Part shown: positions 16,576 through 27,400 of the stretch, piece by piece | Position numbering within the stretch: position 1 is the first letter of the stretch | Layout: each line of letters opens with the position of its first letter | Assembly: GCA_910583525.1 (NCBI GenBank) | Contig: CAJTXL010000015.1 | Location: 11,462 to 75,461, forward strand | Direction: 5' to 3' | DNA: 64,000 bases | DNA from: an uncultured Muribaculaceae bacterium | GTDB taxonomy: Bacteria; Bacteroidota; Bacteroidia; Bacteroidales; Muribaculaceae | Notes under the pieces: model-generated | What the model saw: only the letters and a program-made list of their open reading frames with translations | The model's database searches: none | What the model was told of the DNA's origin: nothing | Position numbers and translations under genes: made by a program

Positions 16576-16604
16576 TTATTTCATTACTTTTTATTGCACG
16601 ATGA

Positions 16605-17030
16605 ATGACTGACAATAGAAAGAAGGCGGGACGGAAGCCGAAGGCCGACACCACGGTTTACAGATGTTCGGTGAACTTCTCCGCCACGGAACACGCCACG
16701 CTGATGGCCATGTACGACAAGGTTCAGGTTGAATCAATGTCGGCTTTTGTAAAGATGATACTGTTCTCAAAGCCGTTCAAGGTATTCTATATGGACGAGA
16801 ACACACGGGTGTTCATTGACAAACTTTCCTCCCTGAACTCTCTTTACCGCACCGTAGGCGTTGAATACGCCATTGTCGTAAAGACATTGAGAGAAAATTT
16901 CAGCGAGAAAAAAGCTATGAAGGCTTTATATAAATTGGAACAGCAGACGATAGAACTGGTGCGGTTGAGCCGTGAGATTGTCGGGCTGGCCCGGCAATTC
17001 GATGAAGCATGGTCGCAAAAATCTCGTTAG
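16605..17030 (+). CDS. mobA: Mobilisation protein MobA
   Basis: A 141-aa basic protein starting MTDNRKKAGRKPKADT. It has a ribbon-helix-helix-like segment (YRCSVNFSATEHATLMAMYD, then SMSAFVKMILFSKPF), followed by a helical C-terminal part. It is the relaxosome accessory protein that binds oriT and helps the relaxase. The ATG at 16605 is used; an ATG at 16601 is followed at once by a stop. It overlaps mobB by 22 bp, a strong sign of coupled translation. Confidence 0.88.
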   Translation: MTDNRKKAGRKPKADTTVYRCSVNFSATEHATLMAMYDKVQVESMSAFVKMILFSKPFKVFYMDENTRVFIDKLSSLNSLYRTVGVEYAIVVKTLRENFSEKKAMKALYKLEQQTIELVRLSREIVGLARQFDEAWSQKSR

Positions 17031-18337
17031 GCAACTCCCTCTACGGGGCATTGTGCTACAACGGCGAGAAAATCAACAAGGAGAAAGGCCGCTTGCTTGA
17101 CACCAACAAGATATACAATGACGGTTCAGGCACGATAGACATTCACAGGGCATACGAGGATTTCATGCGCTGGATGCCCTCGCATACCAAGACCGAAAGA
17201 CCGATGATGCACATCTCCCTCAATCCGCACCCCGATGACCGCCTGACCGACACGGACTATACCGCGTTGGCGCACGAGTATATGGAGAAAATGGGCCTCG
17301 GCGATATGCCTTACCTTATTTTCAAGCACACCGACATTGACCGCCACCATATACATATAGTGGCCCTGAGGGTAGGCACGGACGGAAAGGCAGTGTCCGA
17401 CAAAAACAATTTCTACCGCAGCAAGGAGATCACCCGTGAGCTGGAACGGAAATATCACCTCCATACAGCCGAAAGGCAGAAGGTATCACCCGACACCCCG
17501 ATAACGAGGATAGACCTTTCCGGCGATCTGAAACGTCAGGTTGCCAACACCGTCAAACTTGTCGGGATGCGCTACCGCTTCCAGACAATCGGCGAGTTCA
17601 ACGCCATACTCTCATTATATAATGTGAAGGCGGAGCAGACCGACGGCCGGGTGAACGGACGCGAGTACCACGGCCTTGTGTATTTCGCCACCGATGACAG
17701 CGGCAATGTCGCCGCCTCGCCGTTCAAGGCCTCGCGCCTCGGCAAGTTCGCCAGCCGTGCCGCCATTGAAAGCAAGTTCGAGCGGTCGGGCAGGGAGATA
17801 AATGAAAAGGGATTCATCGGACGCACCCGTTCAAAGGTGGAGGATGTCCTCGCCCGTTCCTCCGGCAAGGATGATTTCACCGCAAGGCTGAAAGCCGAGA
17901 ATATAGATGTCATATTCCGGCATACAGCCGAGGGACGCATATACGGCGTGACTTTCATAGACCACAATACGATGTGTGTGCTTAACGGCTCACGCCTCGG
18001 AAAACAGTTCTCGGCAAACGCCTTCGAGCAGCTTTTCAACGGGCAGTCACCCGCTCCCGTCACCGTGCCTGTTCCCTCCGTCGATACTCCCGACAATGGC
18101 GTACCGCACGGGGACACTACCGATACCGGCTTTGCCGACGGACAGACGGATACCAATCCCGATTTCGGACAGCCTCGGCAGCATGGCAGGACTGCGCCTG
18201 AATCAGACGGGGATTTCATGCCCTCTATTCCCGGCCTTGACCTCTTCCATACCGGCCCCGGATTCGATGCCGAGGAAGAAGCCTTTTACCGTGCGATGCA
18301 GCGCAGACGCAAGAAGGGCAGACGCCCGAAATTCTAA
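17009..18337 (+). CDS. mobB: Relaxase MobB (MOBP-like)
   Basis: A 442-aa relaxase. The N-terminal 150 residues carry the relaxase/mobilisation domain, with the metal-binding motif HTDIDRHHIHIVAL (His at about 107, 113, 114 and 116), preceded by MHISLNPHPDDRL. Tyr12 or Tyr17 (LYGALCYNGEK) is the likely nicking tyrosine. The C-terminal part (after about 350) is Pro/Asp-rich and ends in a basic RRRKKGRRPKF. It cuts oriT and stays linked to the transferred strand. It overlaps mobA and is followed by mobC after 19 bp. Confidence 0.93.
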   Translation: MVAKISLGNSLYGALCYNGEKINKEKGRLLDTNKIYNDGSGTIDIHRAYEDFMRWMPSHTKTERPMMHISLNPHPDDRLTDTDYTALAHEYMEKMGLGDMPYLIFKHTDIDRHHIHIVALRVGTDGKAVSDKNNFYRSKEITRELERKYHLHTAERQKVSPDTPITRIDLSGDLKRQVANTVKLVGMRYRFQTIGEFNAILSLYNVKAEQTDGRVNGREYHGLVYFATDDSGNVAASPFKASRLGKFASRAAIESKFERSGREINEKGFIGRTRSKVEDVLARSSGKDDFTARLKAENIDVIFRHTAEGRIYGVTFIDHNTMCVLNGSRLGKQFSANAFEQLFNGQSPAPVTVPVPSVDTPDNGVPHGDTTDTGFADGQTDTNPDFGQPRQHGRTAPESDGDFMPSIPGLDLFHTGPGFDAEEEAFYRAMQRRRKKGRRPKF

Positions 18338-18356
18338 CAATAAAAAATTTCTATTT

Positions 18357-20357
18357 ATGAGCCAACAGGAAGATGACCTCCGGGCATTGGCAAAGATAAT
18401 GGACTTCATGCGCGGGATAAGTTTCGTGCTTGTCGCCGCCAATATGCTCTGGTACACGGGTCTCAAAATAGTGGAAAGCGGCTGGTTCTATATGACGGCC
18501 TACAAGATACTGAACAATCTCGACAACGCCTGCGGACTGTTCCACAATCCCAACAATGCCAAATGGTTCGCCCTCCTTCTTCTCGCCCTCTCGTGCTTCG
18601 GCACGAAGGGGGTGAAGAAGGAGAGCATAAAATGGCGGCACATCATCATAGCGATAACAGCCGGATTCTTTCTCTTTTTCGGTTGCTGGTGGATGCCGGC
18701 GAAGGACTGGGTATATACCTATATAATATGTACTGTGGCCGGATATGTGTCAATGCTTTTCGGTGGTGTATGGGCAAGCCGTATGCTCAAAGGCAACCTT
18801 ATGGATGACCGCTTCAACAACGAGAACGAATCGTTCATGCAGGAAACACGCTTTATACATAATGACTATTCCGTGAATCTGCCTACACGGTTCTATTACA
18901 ACAAGCGGTGGAACGAGGGCTGGATAAACGTCGTAAACCCTTTCCGAGCGACAATCGTCCTCGGAACACCCGGTTCCGGCAAGTCATACGCCGTCGTCAA
19001 CAACTACATAAAGCAGTGTATAGAAAAGGGTTACAGTGCCTATATATACGACTTCAAATTTCCCGACCTGTCGGTGATAGCCATGAATCATCTGAACGCC
19101 AATATGAAAGGTTACAATGGCGTTGTGCCGGAGTTCAGGGTGATAAATTTCGATGATCCGATGCGTTCACACCGCTGCAATCCTATCGCTCCGGAGTTCA
19201 TGACCGATATTTCCGACGCCTACGAGAGCGCATATACAATAATGCTCAATCTTAACAAGACTTGGGTGAGCAAGCAGGGTGATTTCTTTGTGGAATCGCC
19301 GATTATATTGCTGGCCGCCATTATATGGTTTTTGAGGATCTACAAGGACGGGCTGTTCTGCACCTTCCCCCATGCGATAGAGTTCCTGTGCCGTCCATAC
19401 GAGGATATTTTCCCGATTCTGACCTCATACCCGGAGCTTGAAAACTATCTCTCGCCATTCATGGACGCATGGCACGGAAATGCCCAGGACCAGCTTCAGG
19501 GGCAGATAGCGTCAGCGAAAATCCCTCTGACGAGGATGATTTCGCCTCAACTTTACTGGGTTATGTCGGAGAGTGAGTTTTCGCTCGACATCAACAATCC
19601 GGAAAGGCCGAAGATTCTGTGTGTCGGCAACAATCCCGACCGCCAGAACATCTACGGCGCGGCCCTCGGACTGTACAACTCCCGTATTGTCAAACTCATC
19701 AACAAGAAGAACAGGCTCAAATCGGCTGTGATAATAGACGAGCTGCCCACGATATATTTCAAGGGCCTCGACAATCTCATAGCCACCGCACGAAGCAACA
19801 AGGTTGCCGTGTGCCTCGGATTTCAGGACTTCTCGCAGCTCAAACGCGACTACGGCGACAAGGAGGCCGCCGTAGTGATGAACACCGTCGGCAATATCTT
19901 TTCCGGGCAGGTTGTCGGGGAGACCGCCAAGACACTGTCCGAAAGGTTCGGAAAGGTGTTGCAGAAGCGGCAGTCGGTATCAATCAACCGTCAGGACGTG
20001 AGCCATTCTTTCAACACACAGATGGACAGCCTCATTCCGCCGAGCAAGATCTCGACGCTCACGCAGGGTATGTTTGTCGGGGCTGTCAGCGACAATTTTG
20101 ACGAGCGCATAGAGCAGAAGATATTTCATGCGGAGATTGTCGTTGACAACGACAAGGTGAAGGCCGAGACGGAAAGTTATGAACCTATCCCGGTTATCAA
20201 TCCCTTCATCGACAAGGCCACCGGCAGATGCGAGATGCAACGCACCATTCAGGAAAACTACGAAAATATCAAAAAGCAGGTGAAAAGAATCGTGTTCGAC
20301 GAGATTAAACGCATCACCGAAGACCCGCAGTTGCGCCACCTTCTCAAACGCCGCTGA
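18357..20357 (+). CDS. mobC: Type IV coupling protein MobC (VirD4/TraG-like)
   Basis: The start at 18357 (MSQQEDDLRALAKIMDFMRG) lies 19 bp after mobB; the open frame extends further upstream but only as an out-of-frame shadow of mobB. The 666-aa protein has several N-terminal membrane spans (about 20-40, 65-80, 95-115, 120-140), then Walker A GTPGSGKS at about 204-211 and Walker B AVIIDELPT near 457. It delivers the relaxase-DNA complex to the channel ATPase and pore. The terminator at 20391-20418 closes the operon. Confidence 0.93.
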   Translation: MSQQEDDLRALAKIMDFMRGISFVLVAANMLWYTGLKIVESGWFYMTAYKILNNLDNACGLFHNPNNAKWFALLLLALSCFGTKGVKKESIKWRHIIIAITAGFFLFFGCWWMPAKDWVYTYIICTVAGYVSMLFGGVWASRMLKGNLMDDRFNNENESFMQETRFIHNDYSVNLPTRFYYNKRWNEGWINVVNPFRATIVLGTPGSGKSYAVVNNYIKQCIEKGYSAYIYDFKFPDLSVIAMNHLNANMKGYNGVVPEFRVINFDDPMRSHRCNPIAPEFMTDISDAYESAYTIMLNLNKTWVSKQGDFFVESPIILLAAIIWFLRIYKDGLFCTFPHAIEFLCRPYEDIFPILTSYPELENYLSPFMDAWHGNAQDQLQGQIASAKIPLTRMISPQLYWVMSESEFSLDINNPERPKILCVGNNPDRQNIYGAALGLYNSRIVKLINKKNRLKSAVIIDELPTIYFKGLDNLIATARSNKVAVCLGFQDFSQLKRDYGDKEAAVVMNTVGNIFSGQVVGETAKTLSERFGKVLQKRQSVSINRQDVSHSFNTQMDSLIPPSKISTLTQGMFVGAVSDNFDERIEQKIFHAEIVVDNDKVKAETESYEPIPVINPFIDKATGRCEMQRTIQENYENIKKQVKRIVFDEIKRITEDPQLRHLLKRR

Positions 20358-20390
20358 ACTGTCTCCTTATTATATACCGATTATATTCCG

Positions 20391-20425
20391 CCGCCTTATC
20401 CATTATGCGATAAGGCGGTATTTTA
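20391..20425 (+). terminator. Intrinsic terminator of the mob operon
   Basis: CCGCCTTATC and GATAAGGCGG form a perfect 10-bp stem around an 8-base loop, followed by TATTTTA. It lies 33 bp after the mobC stop. Confidence 0.75.
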
Positions 20426-20480
20426 GTTAAAATCTGACAATGAACGGCGACTGAAATCCTCTGTATCCCAGATTTTTTAT

Positions 20481-20488
20481 TAACTTTG
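20481..20488 (+). promoter_or_regulatory. TAACTTTG promoter element of the DUF3800 gene
   Basis: The element fits the Bacteroides -7 consensus TAnnTTTG. It ends only 9 bp before the ATG at 20498, so the transcript would have almost no leader. No TTTG is seen at the -33 position. Confidence 0.6.
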
Positions 20489-20497
20489 TATATTATT

Positions 20498-21256
20498 ATG
20501 GAAATTGAGCAAAAGAGAAAACACTATACGCTGTTCATAGACGAATGTGGCGACCCGAATCTGGAAAGGTATGACAAAACCTTTCCATTATTCACTCTAT
20601 GCGGCATCCTTGTACCGTCCGATAAACTGAAATGGCTGGAAAACGAGATCAAGGATTTGAAAAGGGAGCTTTGGCACGACGAGAGCGTTATTTTCCATTC
20701 CCGTGAGATCAGGAATCACAGCAAGAGTTTCGTAAATCTACTTGAACCCGATGTAAAGGCCCGTTTCTACGAGCGTATCAACGATATACTTGGTGCTGAG
20801 AATGTATATGTGATAGTATGCTGCTGCATTATGAAAGAGCCGTTTGTGGAAAGGTTCAACACCGGAGAGGATGTTTACGGACTGTCCCTCAAATATCTTA
20901 TTGAACGGGCCATATTCCACATGGACGACTGCGAGAACGGCAACTGCAAACTGTCAATAGTGGTGGAGCGCAGAAATCCCAACCAGAACCAGATGTTGCT
21001 GAGATACTACAACGGTCTCCGTGTCAAGGGTACGAAATGGATTACGGCGGAGCGTCTGACCGATAGAATCAAGGGGTTCAGCTTCAAATATAAAACCGAT
21101 AACATCATCGGTTTGCAGGTAGCCGACCTGATAGCATACCCGATCAGCCGGTATGTGCTGAACCCGGAAAGACCGAATCCTGCATTTCAGGTAATCGCCA
21201 AGCACATATATACTTACAAAGGCGCAAGGTTAGGCTTCAAGATTATACCTCATTAA
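20498..21256 (+). CDS. DUF3800 protein (cargo gene of the element)
   Basis: The ATG at 20498 (MEIEQKRKHYTLFIDECGDP) is preferred over a TTG at 20486. The 252-aa protein has the DUF3800 signature: FIDECGDPN at the N-terminus, a mid segment with VIFHSREIRNHSK, and FKYKTDNIIGLQVADLIAYP near the end, where D-L-I-A-Y follows an invariant Asp. The family has an RNase H-like fold with acidic residues suited to metal binding and is often found on mobile elements and near defence genes; a nuclease role is inference. It stands alone, with its own promoter and between the mob terminator and the small RNA locus, and is not part of the conserved conjugation set. Confidence 0.82.
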   Translation: MEIEQKRKHYTLFIDECGDPNLERYDKTFPLFTLCGILVPSDKLKWLENEIKDLKRELWHDESVIFHSREIRNHSKSFVNLLEPDVKARFYERINDILGAENVYVIVCCCIMKEPFVERFNTGEDVYGLSLKYLIERAIFHMDDCENGNCKLSIVVERRNPNQNQMLLRYYNGLRVKGTKWITAERLTDRIKGFSFKYKTDNIIGLQVADLIAYPISRYVLNPERPNPAFQVIAKHIYTYKGARLGFKIIPH

Positions 21257-21286
21257 AAACTTTTTCAGCAGAAAAGGCGTTAAATA

Positions 21287-21318
21287 TTTGTGGGATACAG
21301 AACTTCTTTGTAACTTTG
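21287..21318 (+). promoter_or_regulatory. Complete Bacteroides-type promoter without a gene
   Basis: TTTG at 21287-21290 and TAACTTTG at 21311-21318 are separated by exactly 20 bp, a full match to the Bacteroides -33/-7 consensus. No sensible coding frame follows; a terminator does, about 90 bp later. Confidence 0.8.
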
Positions 21319-21322
21319 TGTC

Positions 21323-21430
21323 CACGAAGGGTAGTTTCCTCTTTAACGAAATACTTCGAGTGCGAAAGCAACGATTTTAGAAACCGACAGCAGTCGATTG
21401 GAAAGAGCGGTCAATGGCCGCTCTTTTTTC
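21323..21430 (+). ncRNA. Candidate small regulatory RNA (about 105 nt)
   Basis: The transcript would start a few bases after the promoter at 21311-21318 and end at an intrinsic terminator (stem AAAGAGCGG 21402-21410, loop TCAATGG, stem CCGCTCTTT 21418-21426, then a T run). Short ORFs across it have no plausible start. It lies between the mob/cargo side and the convergent methylase-helicase gene. CTnDOT encodes a small RNA, RteR, of similar size that lowers tra expression; whether this is an equivalent is inference from size and type of element only, because no sequence match can be shown here. Confidence 0.6.
21402..21430 (+). terminator. Intrinsic terminator of the small RNA
   Basis: A nine-base-pair stem (AAAGAGCGG/CCGCTCTTT) with a 7-base loop runs into TTTTTTC. 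It also lies 25 bp beyond the end of the convergent large gene and could partly stop that transcript. Confidence 0.75.
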
Positions 21431-21454
21431 GTGTCTATACAGACAGGGTAATTT

Positions 21455-24400
21455 TCATATTCTCCTGCCGGGGGGCCTTCGTTGAATCCCCGCGTTGTTT
21501 TCCGCATAGGATCTACGGGATATGCCATATCCGGGAGCGGAGGGTTCGGCCACCATAGATTTGCCTGCGCCCTCCGACTGCGCCGGCGCATCAACCTTTT
21601 CCGATGATTCAGGCTTGTTCTCGACCCCGTCATTCTTATCCTCGTGCTTCGGGGCAAGTTCAGCCGTTATCTTACGGTCGAGTGCGGCCAGTTCGCTTTT
21701 CAGTCCTTTAAGCTCATCCTCCTTGCCCCACGGTTTGGCGACAATAGCTTCAAGCACCGGCACATCGGCTTTCAGCTCCGCCGTCCGTTCTTCGTACTGC
21801 GCGATAATGCCCGGTATCTTCTCCAGAGCGTTGACGAAGTTCATACAGGCCGCGTGAGTGTCGGACATGGCTATGAAGCCGTTGTTGTACTTGTATTTGT
21901 AACCGCCCTCTACAACAAAACGGTTCTGGACTTTCTCCTGCCCGTCGGCCAACACACGCTCCGATATGATTGAGACCGGGAATCCGTACACCTCGCCGAT
22001 ACGCTGGTATTGGCCGTGAGTGTCGGTACGCTGTGCCAGTCCTTGCAGATGCACCCCCATATTCTTTTCATCAGTAAGGGTACAGGTGTCAATGGTGAGA
22101 TCATTTATAGGATTGCCCTCCTTGTCGCGCCTGACAACCGCCTCGTAACGGGCAACGTCGGCTTTCATCCTCTTTATCGTTTCCTCGTTGTTGGCGATGT
22201 CGTGCGTTATGGTGGTGAGCCTGAACTCGCTGTCAGCCTTTCCTTTACCATGTGCCTTGCGCTCACTCTCCAAAGCCGCGATGCGCTTTTCGAGTTTCGC
22301 CTTTTCAAGCAGGTCGGTGTTGCCTGAAAGAATGGCCATGTATTCGGAAAAGTTCATGCCGTTTTTCTCGTCCATTGCCCCCTCGTCGATTGTACGCGCC
22401 CCCAACGCCCCGCTTTTGAGCTGGTCGATGAAAGTGGCCTTGCAGTGAAGGAGATTGAACTTGTATGAATCAAGCGATTTTTCAACCGCATAGATTATCA
22501 CGTCCACCCTGTTGTCGGCGTACATCTTTGCGATTTCATTTCCGGCACGGATGGCCCTCCCGTTCCTCTGCGTCAGGTCGGAAGGACGCCACGGCGTATC
22601 CAAATGATGAATACATACCGCTCTTTTCTGGGCATTTACACCTGTCCCAAGCATGGAGGTGGAGCCGAAAAGCACACGGACATTGCCCTCGTTCATAGAC
22701 TGAATGACAGCCTTTCTCGCCCTCTCGCTCTTACACTCCTGAATGAAACGGATCTCCTGCGCCGGTATGCCGTAGTCCTCGATAAGTTTGCGTTTGATCT
22801 CGGAATACACGTTCCACTCTCCGGGCTTGTAAGTGCCTAAATCGCTGAATACGAACTGTGTCCCTTTCTGTTCGTCGAACCTGTGGTAATATTCGGCGAT
22901 AAGCCGTGCGCAATGTGAGGCCTTGTTATTCGGGTCATCTTCATAAGAAGGGTCTATCATACGCATATCCAACGCCATTTTACGGGCATAGTCGGTTGCG
23001 ATAAGCATCTTCGCCTTTTCTTCGGAATCCGACAATTTGCCGCGTCCCAATATTGTGGCGTCGCCGCTTTCTGCGAACTTCATCAGCTTCCGGATAAACT
23101 CTTCCTGTTGTGGAGTGGGAGGTATGTTGTGGAGTATCTCGTTCTTTACAGGACGGTCAACGCCGACATCCTCGGCAGTGCGGTAATCCGTTATCTCATT
23201 GTAGAACGCCGCCAGCTCCGGAACCTTGATGAAATAACGGAATCTCTCTTTCTGCACGATGTTGTTGGTAACGTTGAACTCGAAGTCGGTCGTTTTCTTT
23301 GCGAATATCGCCGCCCATGCGTCAAAACACCGGATCTCCTGTCTTTCAAGCTCATTCGGACGAAGATACTTGAACAACAGGTACAGCTCCGTCAGCGAGT
23401 TGGAAATGGTCGTGCCGCTGAGGAATGTCGCGCCCAAGTCCTTGCCGGTACGCTCCTGAATGGTGCGCAAGGCATAGAGAAGATTCAACGCCCTCTGTGA
23501 GCCTTCACTATTGCCCAGTCCGGCCACACGGTCGTGCCGGGTGTTGAACATAAGGTTCTTGAACTGATGCGATTCATCTACGAATATGTGGTCTATACCC
23601 ATCTGCTTGAAATCCACCATGTCGTCCTTCTCCTTGTCCATCTTGTATTTGATTGTGGCTATTTTGGCTGTCAGATTCTCCTTGCGCTTGATAAGACCTT
23701 TGAGCATACCGCGCGACACGTCATGCCCCTGCCGGCGCAGGACTTCGAGATTTTCCTCCACCGTGTCAAGTTCGGCCTGAAGAATCCGCTGCTGCATTTC
23801 CGGACTTTGCGGGATCTTGCCAAATTGGTCATGCGACATTATCACGCAGTCATAGTCGTTGTTGCGGATATTGTTGAAGAAGGCGACACGGTTCTGCGCC
23901 GTGAAGCTCCTTTCATCGGCGAAAAGTATCCGGGCTTCGGGATACGCACTCTGATAGGTCATGGCGATTTCGGCTACATTGGCTTTCAGACCGATAATCA
24001 TCGGCTTGTGGGCAAGGCCGAGGCGTTTCATCTCATGTGCCGCTATGCACATTATCAGCGTCTTGCCGCAGCCCACCTCAAAATCGCATATACCGCCTCC
24101 GTTCTGTTTCAACATCCAGATGCAGTCCTTCTGCGACGGATATATGGAGCTGATCCCGTAACGCTCACCCAGAAGCCTCATGTTCAGTCCTGGGAAAGTC
24201 TGATGCGAACCGTCGTAGCGAGGTCTTACAAAGCAGTTGAACTTGCTGTTATACAGGCTGACAAGCCGTTCCCTCGTTTCCTCCGGCTGATTGGAGAGCC
24301 ATTCTGAAAAGCCGTCACGGATTTCGTCAATCTTGTTGTTGGCAAGCTGTATGGCCTGACTGTCCGGCACCTTTATCTCTCGGCCGTCCTCGTCCTTGCC

Positions 24401-27400
24401 GCCGGATTTCTTGATGTCAGGAACGGTGTTGTGCAAGGCGTGTTTCAACAGGCTTATGCCGTCGTAGGTACGGTAATACCCCCTGACACAGAACTCCTGC
24501 CATATCTTCATGTTCTTGTCCTTTGCCTCGGCCGAATAGGTATCCATTGAGGATGAATAGTTTATTTTCACCTCCGTACCATATAGATGGCTCATGTATG
24601 CCGAATAATACTCGACAGGAATCCACCTCTCGCCGAAATTGAAGTCAAGTTCGTCGAATGTGATCCTGCGGGGTGCGGCTTCCTGCAAGGCTTTGAGTGA
24701 TTCCCCGGCCATTGCTATGTAAGGCTCAACTCCGTCATAGCCGGGAAAATCCTTTGTCCTGTCATTCTCCCTGTCTATCCATGCCTGAATCTTCTCCGCC
24801 TTCCTGACGACGTTTCCGGCAATGAAGCGGTCGGCAATCTCGTAGTTCTCCACAAGCGGATTATAATAGATATGTCCTTTGAGGCTTTCTGTCAACGTGT
24901 CCTCGTCCATGTCCGCAAGTCCGGCCATGTAGCCGAGGTTCACCTCGCCGTAACGGTTCAGGGACGCGGCGAGAGCCTCCATAGGGGAGCCGACGGATGT
25001 AACCTCGTCAACGGAAAAAGCCACGGGGTGGTCGAATATGTCAGACTTCACGGTAACGCCGTTCTCACACCGTTCCAGCGCGAGAGCGTCACGCCCGTTT
25101 GAATCAAGCATGATGAACCTGACATTCTGTTTCTCGTTCAGATGTCCGTACCTGTCCACAAACTCGTCGTAATACTGATTCAGGTGTTCGCGCAAATGGG
25201 GTGATGCCTCGTGTGTCTCGGCCTCGTAATTGTAGAGCTGCTGATATGTTTCCGACATGGTTATATACAGCATGGCCCGCTTTGTCTGTTCCGGTTTCAT
25301 ATCCAGAGGCGTGAATGTCGCGCCGAGTTTTGTGACATCGGAAAGCACACCCACCATGCCGTCGGCCACCACCATTGAGCCGTTCTTGTGGAAGAACTGC
25401 AAATCCTCCGGGAATCTGCGAGGCGACATATCCTTCTCGACCGGGACGGCCACAGTCTTTTCAGTACGGTTATTGCGTCCGGGTATGAAAATCCCTTCGG
25501 TCTTTTCAATATTCGGTTCATCGGGAACAATACCCGCAGCTTTGGCGGCAATATCCGCCTGATTTTCCGCTTCAAGCCTTGCCATTTCCTCCAGCTGGCG
25601 GTGAGCGATAGACATCATGGCCTCATAGAATCCATTGATCGGAGGATTGTCGTCCCAGTTCAACGCACCGTAAATCTCCAGTTCTTTATCGGTAAGTTGC
25701 CGGAATCTCGCGTTCTCAGGAAGCGGTTTCTCTGCTTTCGGACGCGCCGCCGGCTTTGCCTCCGTTCTGTCGGTTCCGGCAGTGGCACGTTGGCGACGCT
25801 GCGGTTTGCCTATCGGCTCCAGCTCCCCGAAAAGATTGTAGGCGTATAGGCGCGGGTCGGGGTTGCCGCTGTAATCCGGCATACCGCTCACTTCTATCTC
25901 TTCCGCCGTTTTATCAGGCTGTGCAGGTGGGACGGCGACAGGAGCGGCGGTTGGTTCATTAACCGGCTTGGACTTTTCTTGCGCCTGCGGTTTTACGGCT
26001 TTATTTACGGCCTTCTCTTTTTTAGGCGGTTCAAGTTGCTCACATAGAGCCACACGCTTACCGGCTCTTATGAGTTTGGGCAGATAGGTGTCGAGGGCAT
26101 GGTGGGGAAATCCCGACAGCTCTATTCGGTTGTTGCGCCCGTTGGCTCTCGTTGTCAGCGTTATGCCGAGAATCTCCGATGCCGCCTTCGCGTCCTCGCC
26201 GAACATCTCATAGAAATCGCCCACACGGAAAATCAGTATCGCATCGGGATGCTTCTTCTTCATCTCCTGATACTGCTGCAACAGCGGCGTTTCTTTCGGT
26301 ATCTCGGTTCTGGTGACGCTTTCGTTCTGCTTTTCAGCTATGCCGGCCTTTTCTTTCGGCGGATCGACAGGCTGGAGCTTCGGCGCATATCCGTTGTACC
26401 TGTCCACATCAAGACGCAGACGCATTGCAACGAGAAGGGATGAACGGAGGTCTTTCGCAATCCCTTCCACACCTCCCGAATGTGTATATGTCATCGCGGG
26501 CTTTCCATACTGGTCTGTGCCTGTCTTGGCATCGGTGCATATTATATTGCCGGATAACGCCTCGATAAATTTGTTCGACCGTATATTTGTTTCATGGTCG
26601 ACAATGGACTGTATAAACATTTCCTCGTCGAATGAAAGGGATTTCTTATCGCTGCATTTCTGCAATACGACAAGGTCACTCCCGGCCTCCGTCCCGGCAT
26701 TGTCGGTGAATGTGTTGTTGGGCAGACGGAACGCGGCCACAAGGTTGGCACGTTTCATCATCTCCATTCTTACAAAGGGAGATGCGGCGTTTGCCACCCC
26801 CTGCGACGTGATGAAGGCGACAATGCCCCCTTCACGGACTGAATCAAGGGCTTTGAGGAAAAAATAGTTATGTATCGCCTTCGATGCCTGAACGTATGCT
26901 GTGGTCTTGCTTGTGGAATACAGAGGGTCGGCCACCGCGAAATCCCCGAAAGGAATGTTTGATACGGCGACATCGAAGTATCCGTTGAAATCCGGCTCTA
27001 TATTCTCGAAGCCTTCCACCCTCACGGATGTGGAACGGTGGAGCGCATCAAGGATCTTGCCTGTCAGCAAGTCCTTCTCAAACGACATGACTTCCATTCC
27101 GGCGTTTGTCGCCATGAATGGATCTATGAAGTCGCCGCGTCCCGCACTCGGTTCAAGAAAACGTCTCGCAATGATACCTGATTCCTGAAATGCCCCGGCT
27201 ATGCTGTCGATTATCGGCTGCGGGGTGTAGAAGGCTGTCAGCACCGACGCTTTCAGAGAGTCCATGTAAGCCTTGAACTCCCTGTCGTTCTTTGAATTGT
27301 CGTGAATAAGGCGGCGAAGCTCGTATGTCGGGGTGAACAGCGGACGGTCGTTCTCGCTCCACCCGGCGGCATCGGCAAGGCTGTCGGCCGGATTGAGGAT

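Larger units (their letters stand above)
15402..16604. other. 1.2-kb non-coding control region between tra and mob operons
   Basis: The region separates the leftward traA and the rightward mobA. It holds the tandem array (15523-15950), an unassigned 500-bp stretch with short repeats of CCGNCGATTTCC near 16,250-16,300, and a palindrome cluster (16472-16575). No convincing gene is present. It should contain both operon promoters and the origin of transfer. Confidence 0.8.

Noticed and set aside
17976..18356. Upstream extension of mobC inside mobB
   Set aside because: Pro/Ser-rich nonsense that overlaps the relaxase; the ATG at 18357 follows mobB with normal spacing and starts the family N-terminus.
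21316..21657. Short frames over the small RNA locus on both strands
   Set aside because: They have no conserved-looking sequence and cross a terminator; the promoter-terminator spacing fits an RNA better.
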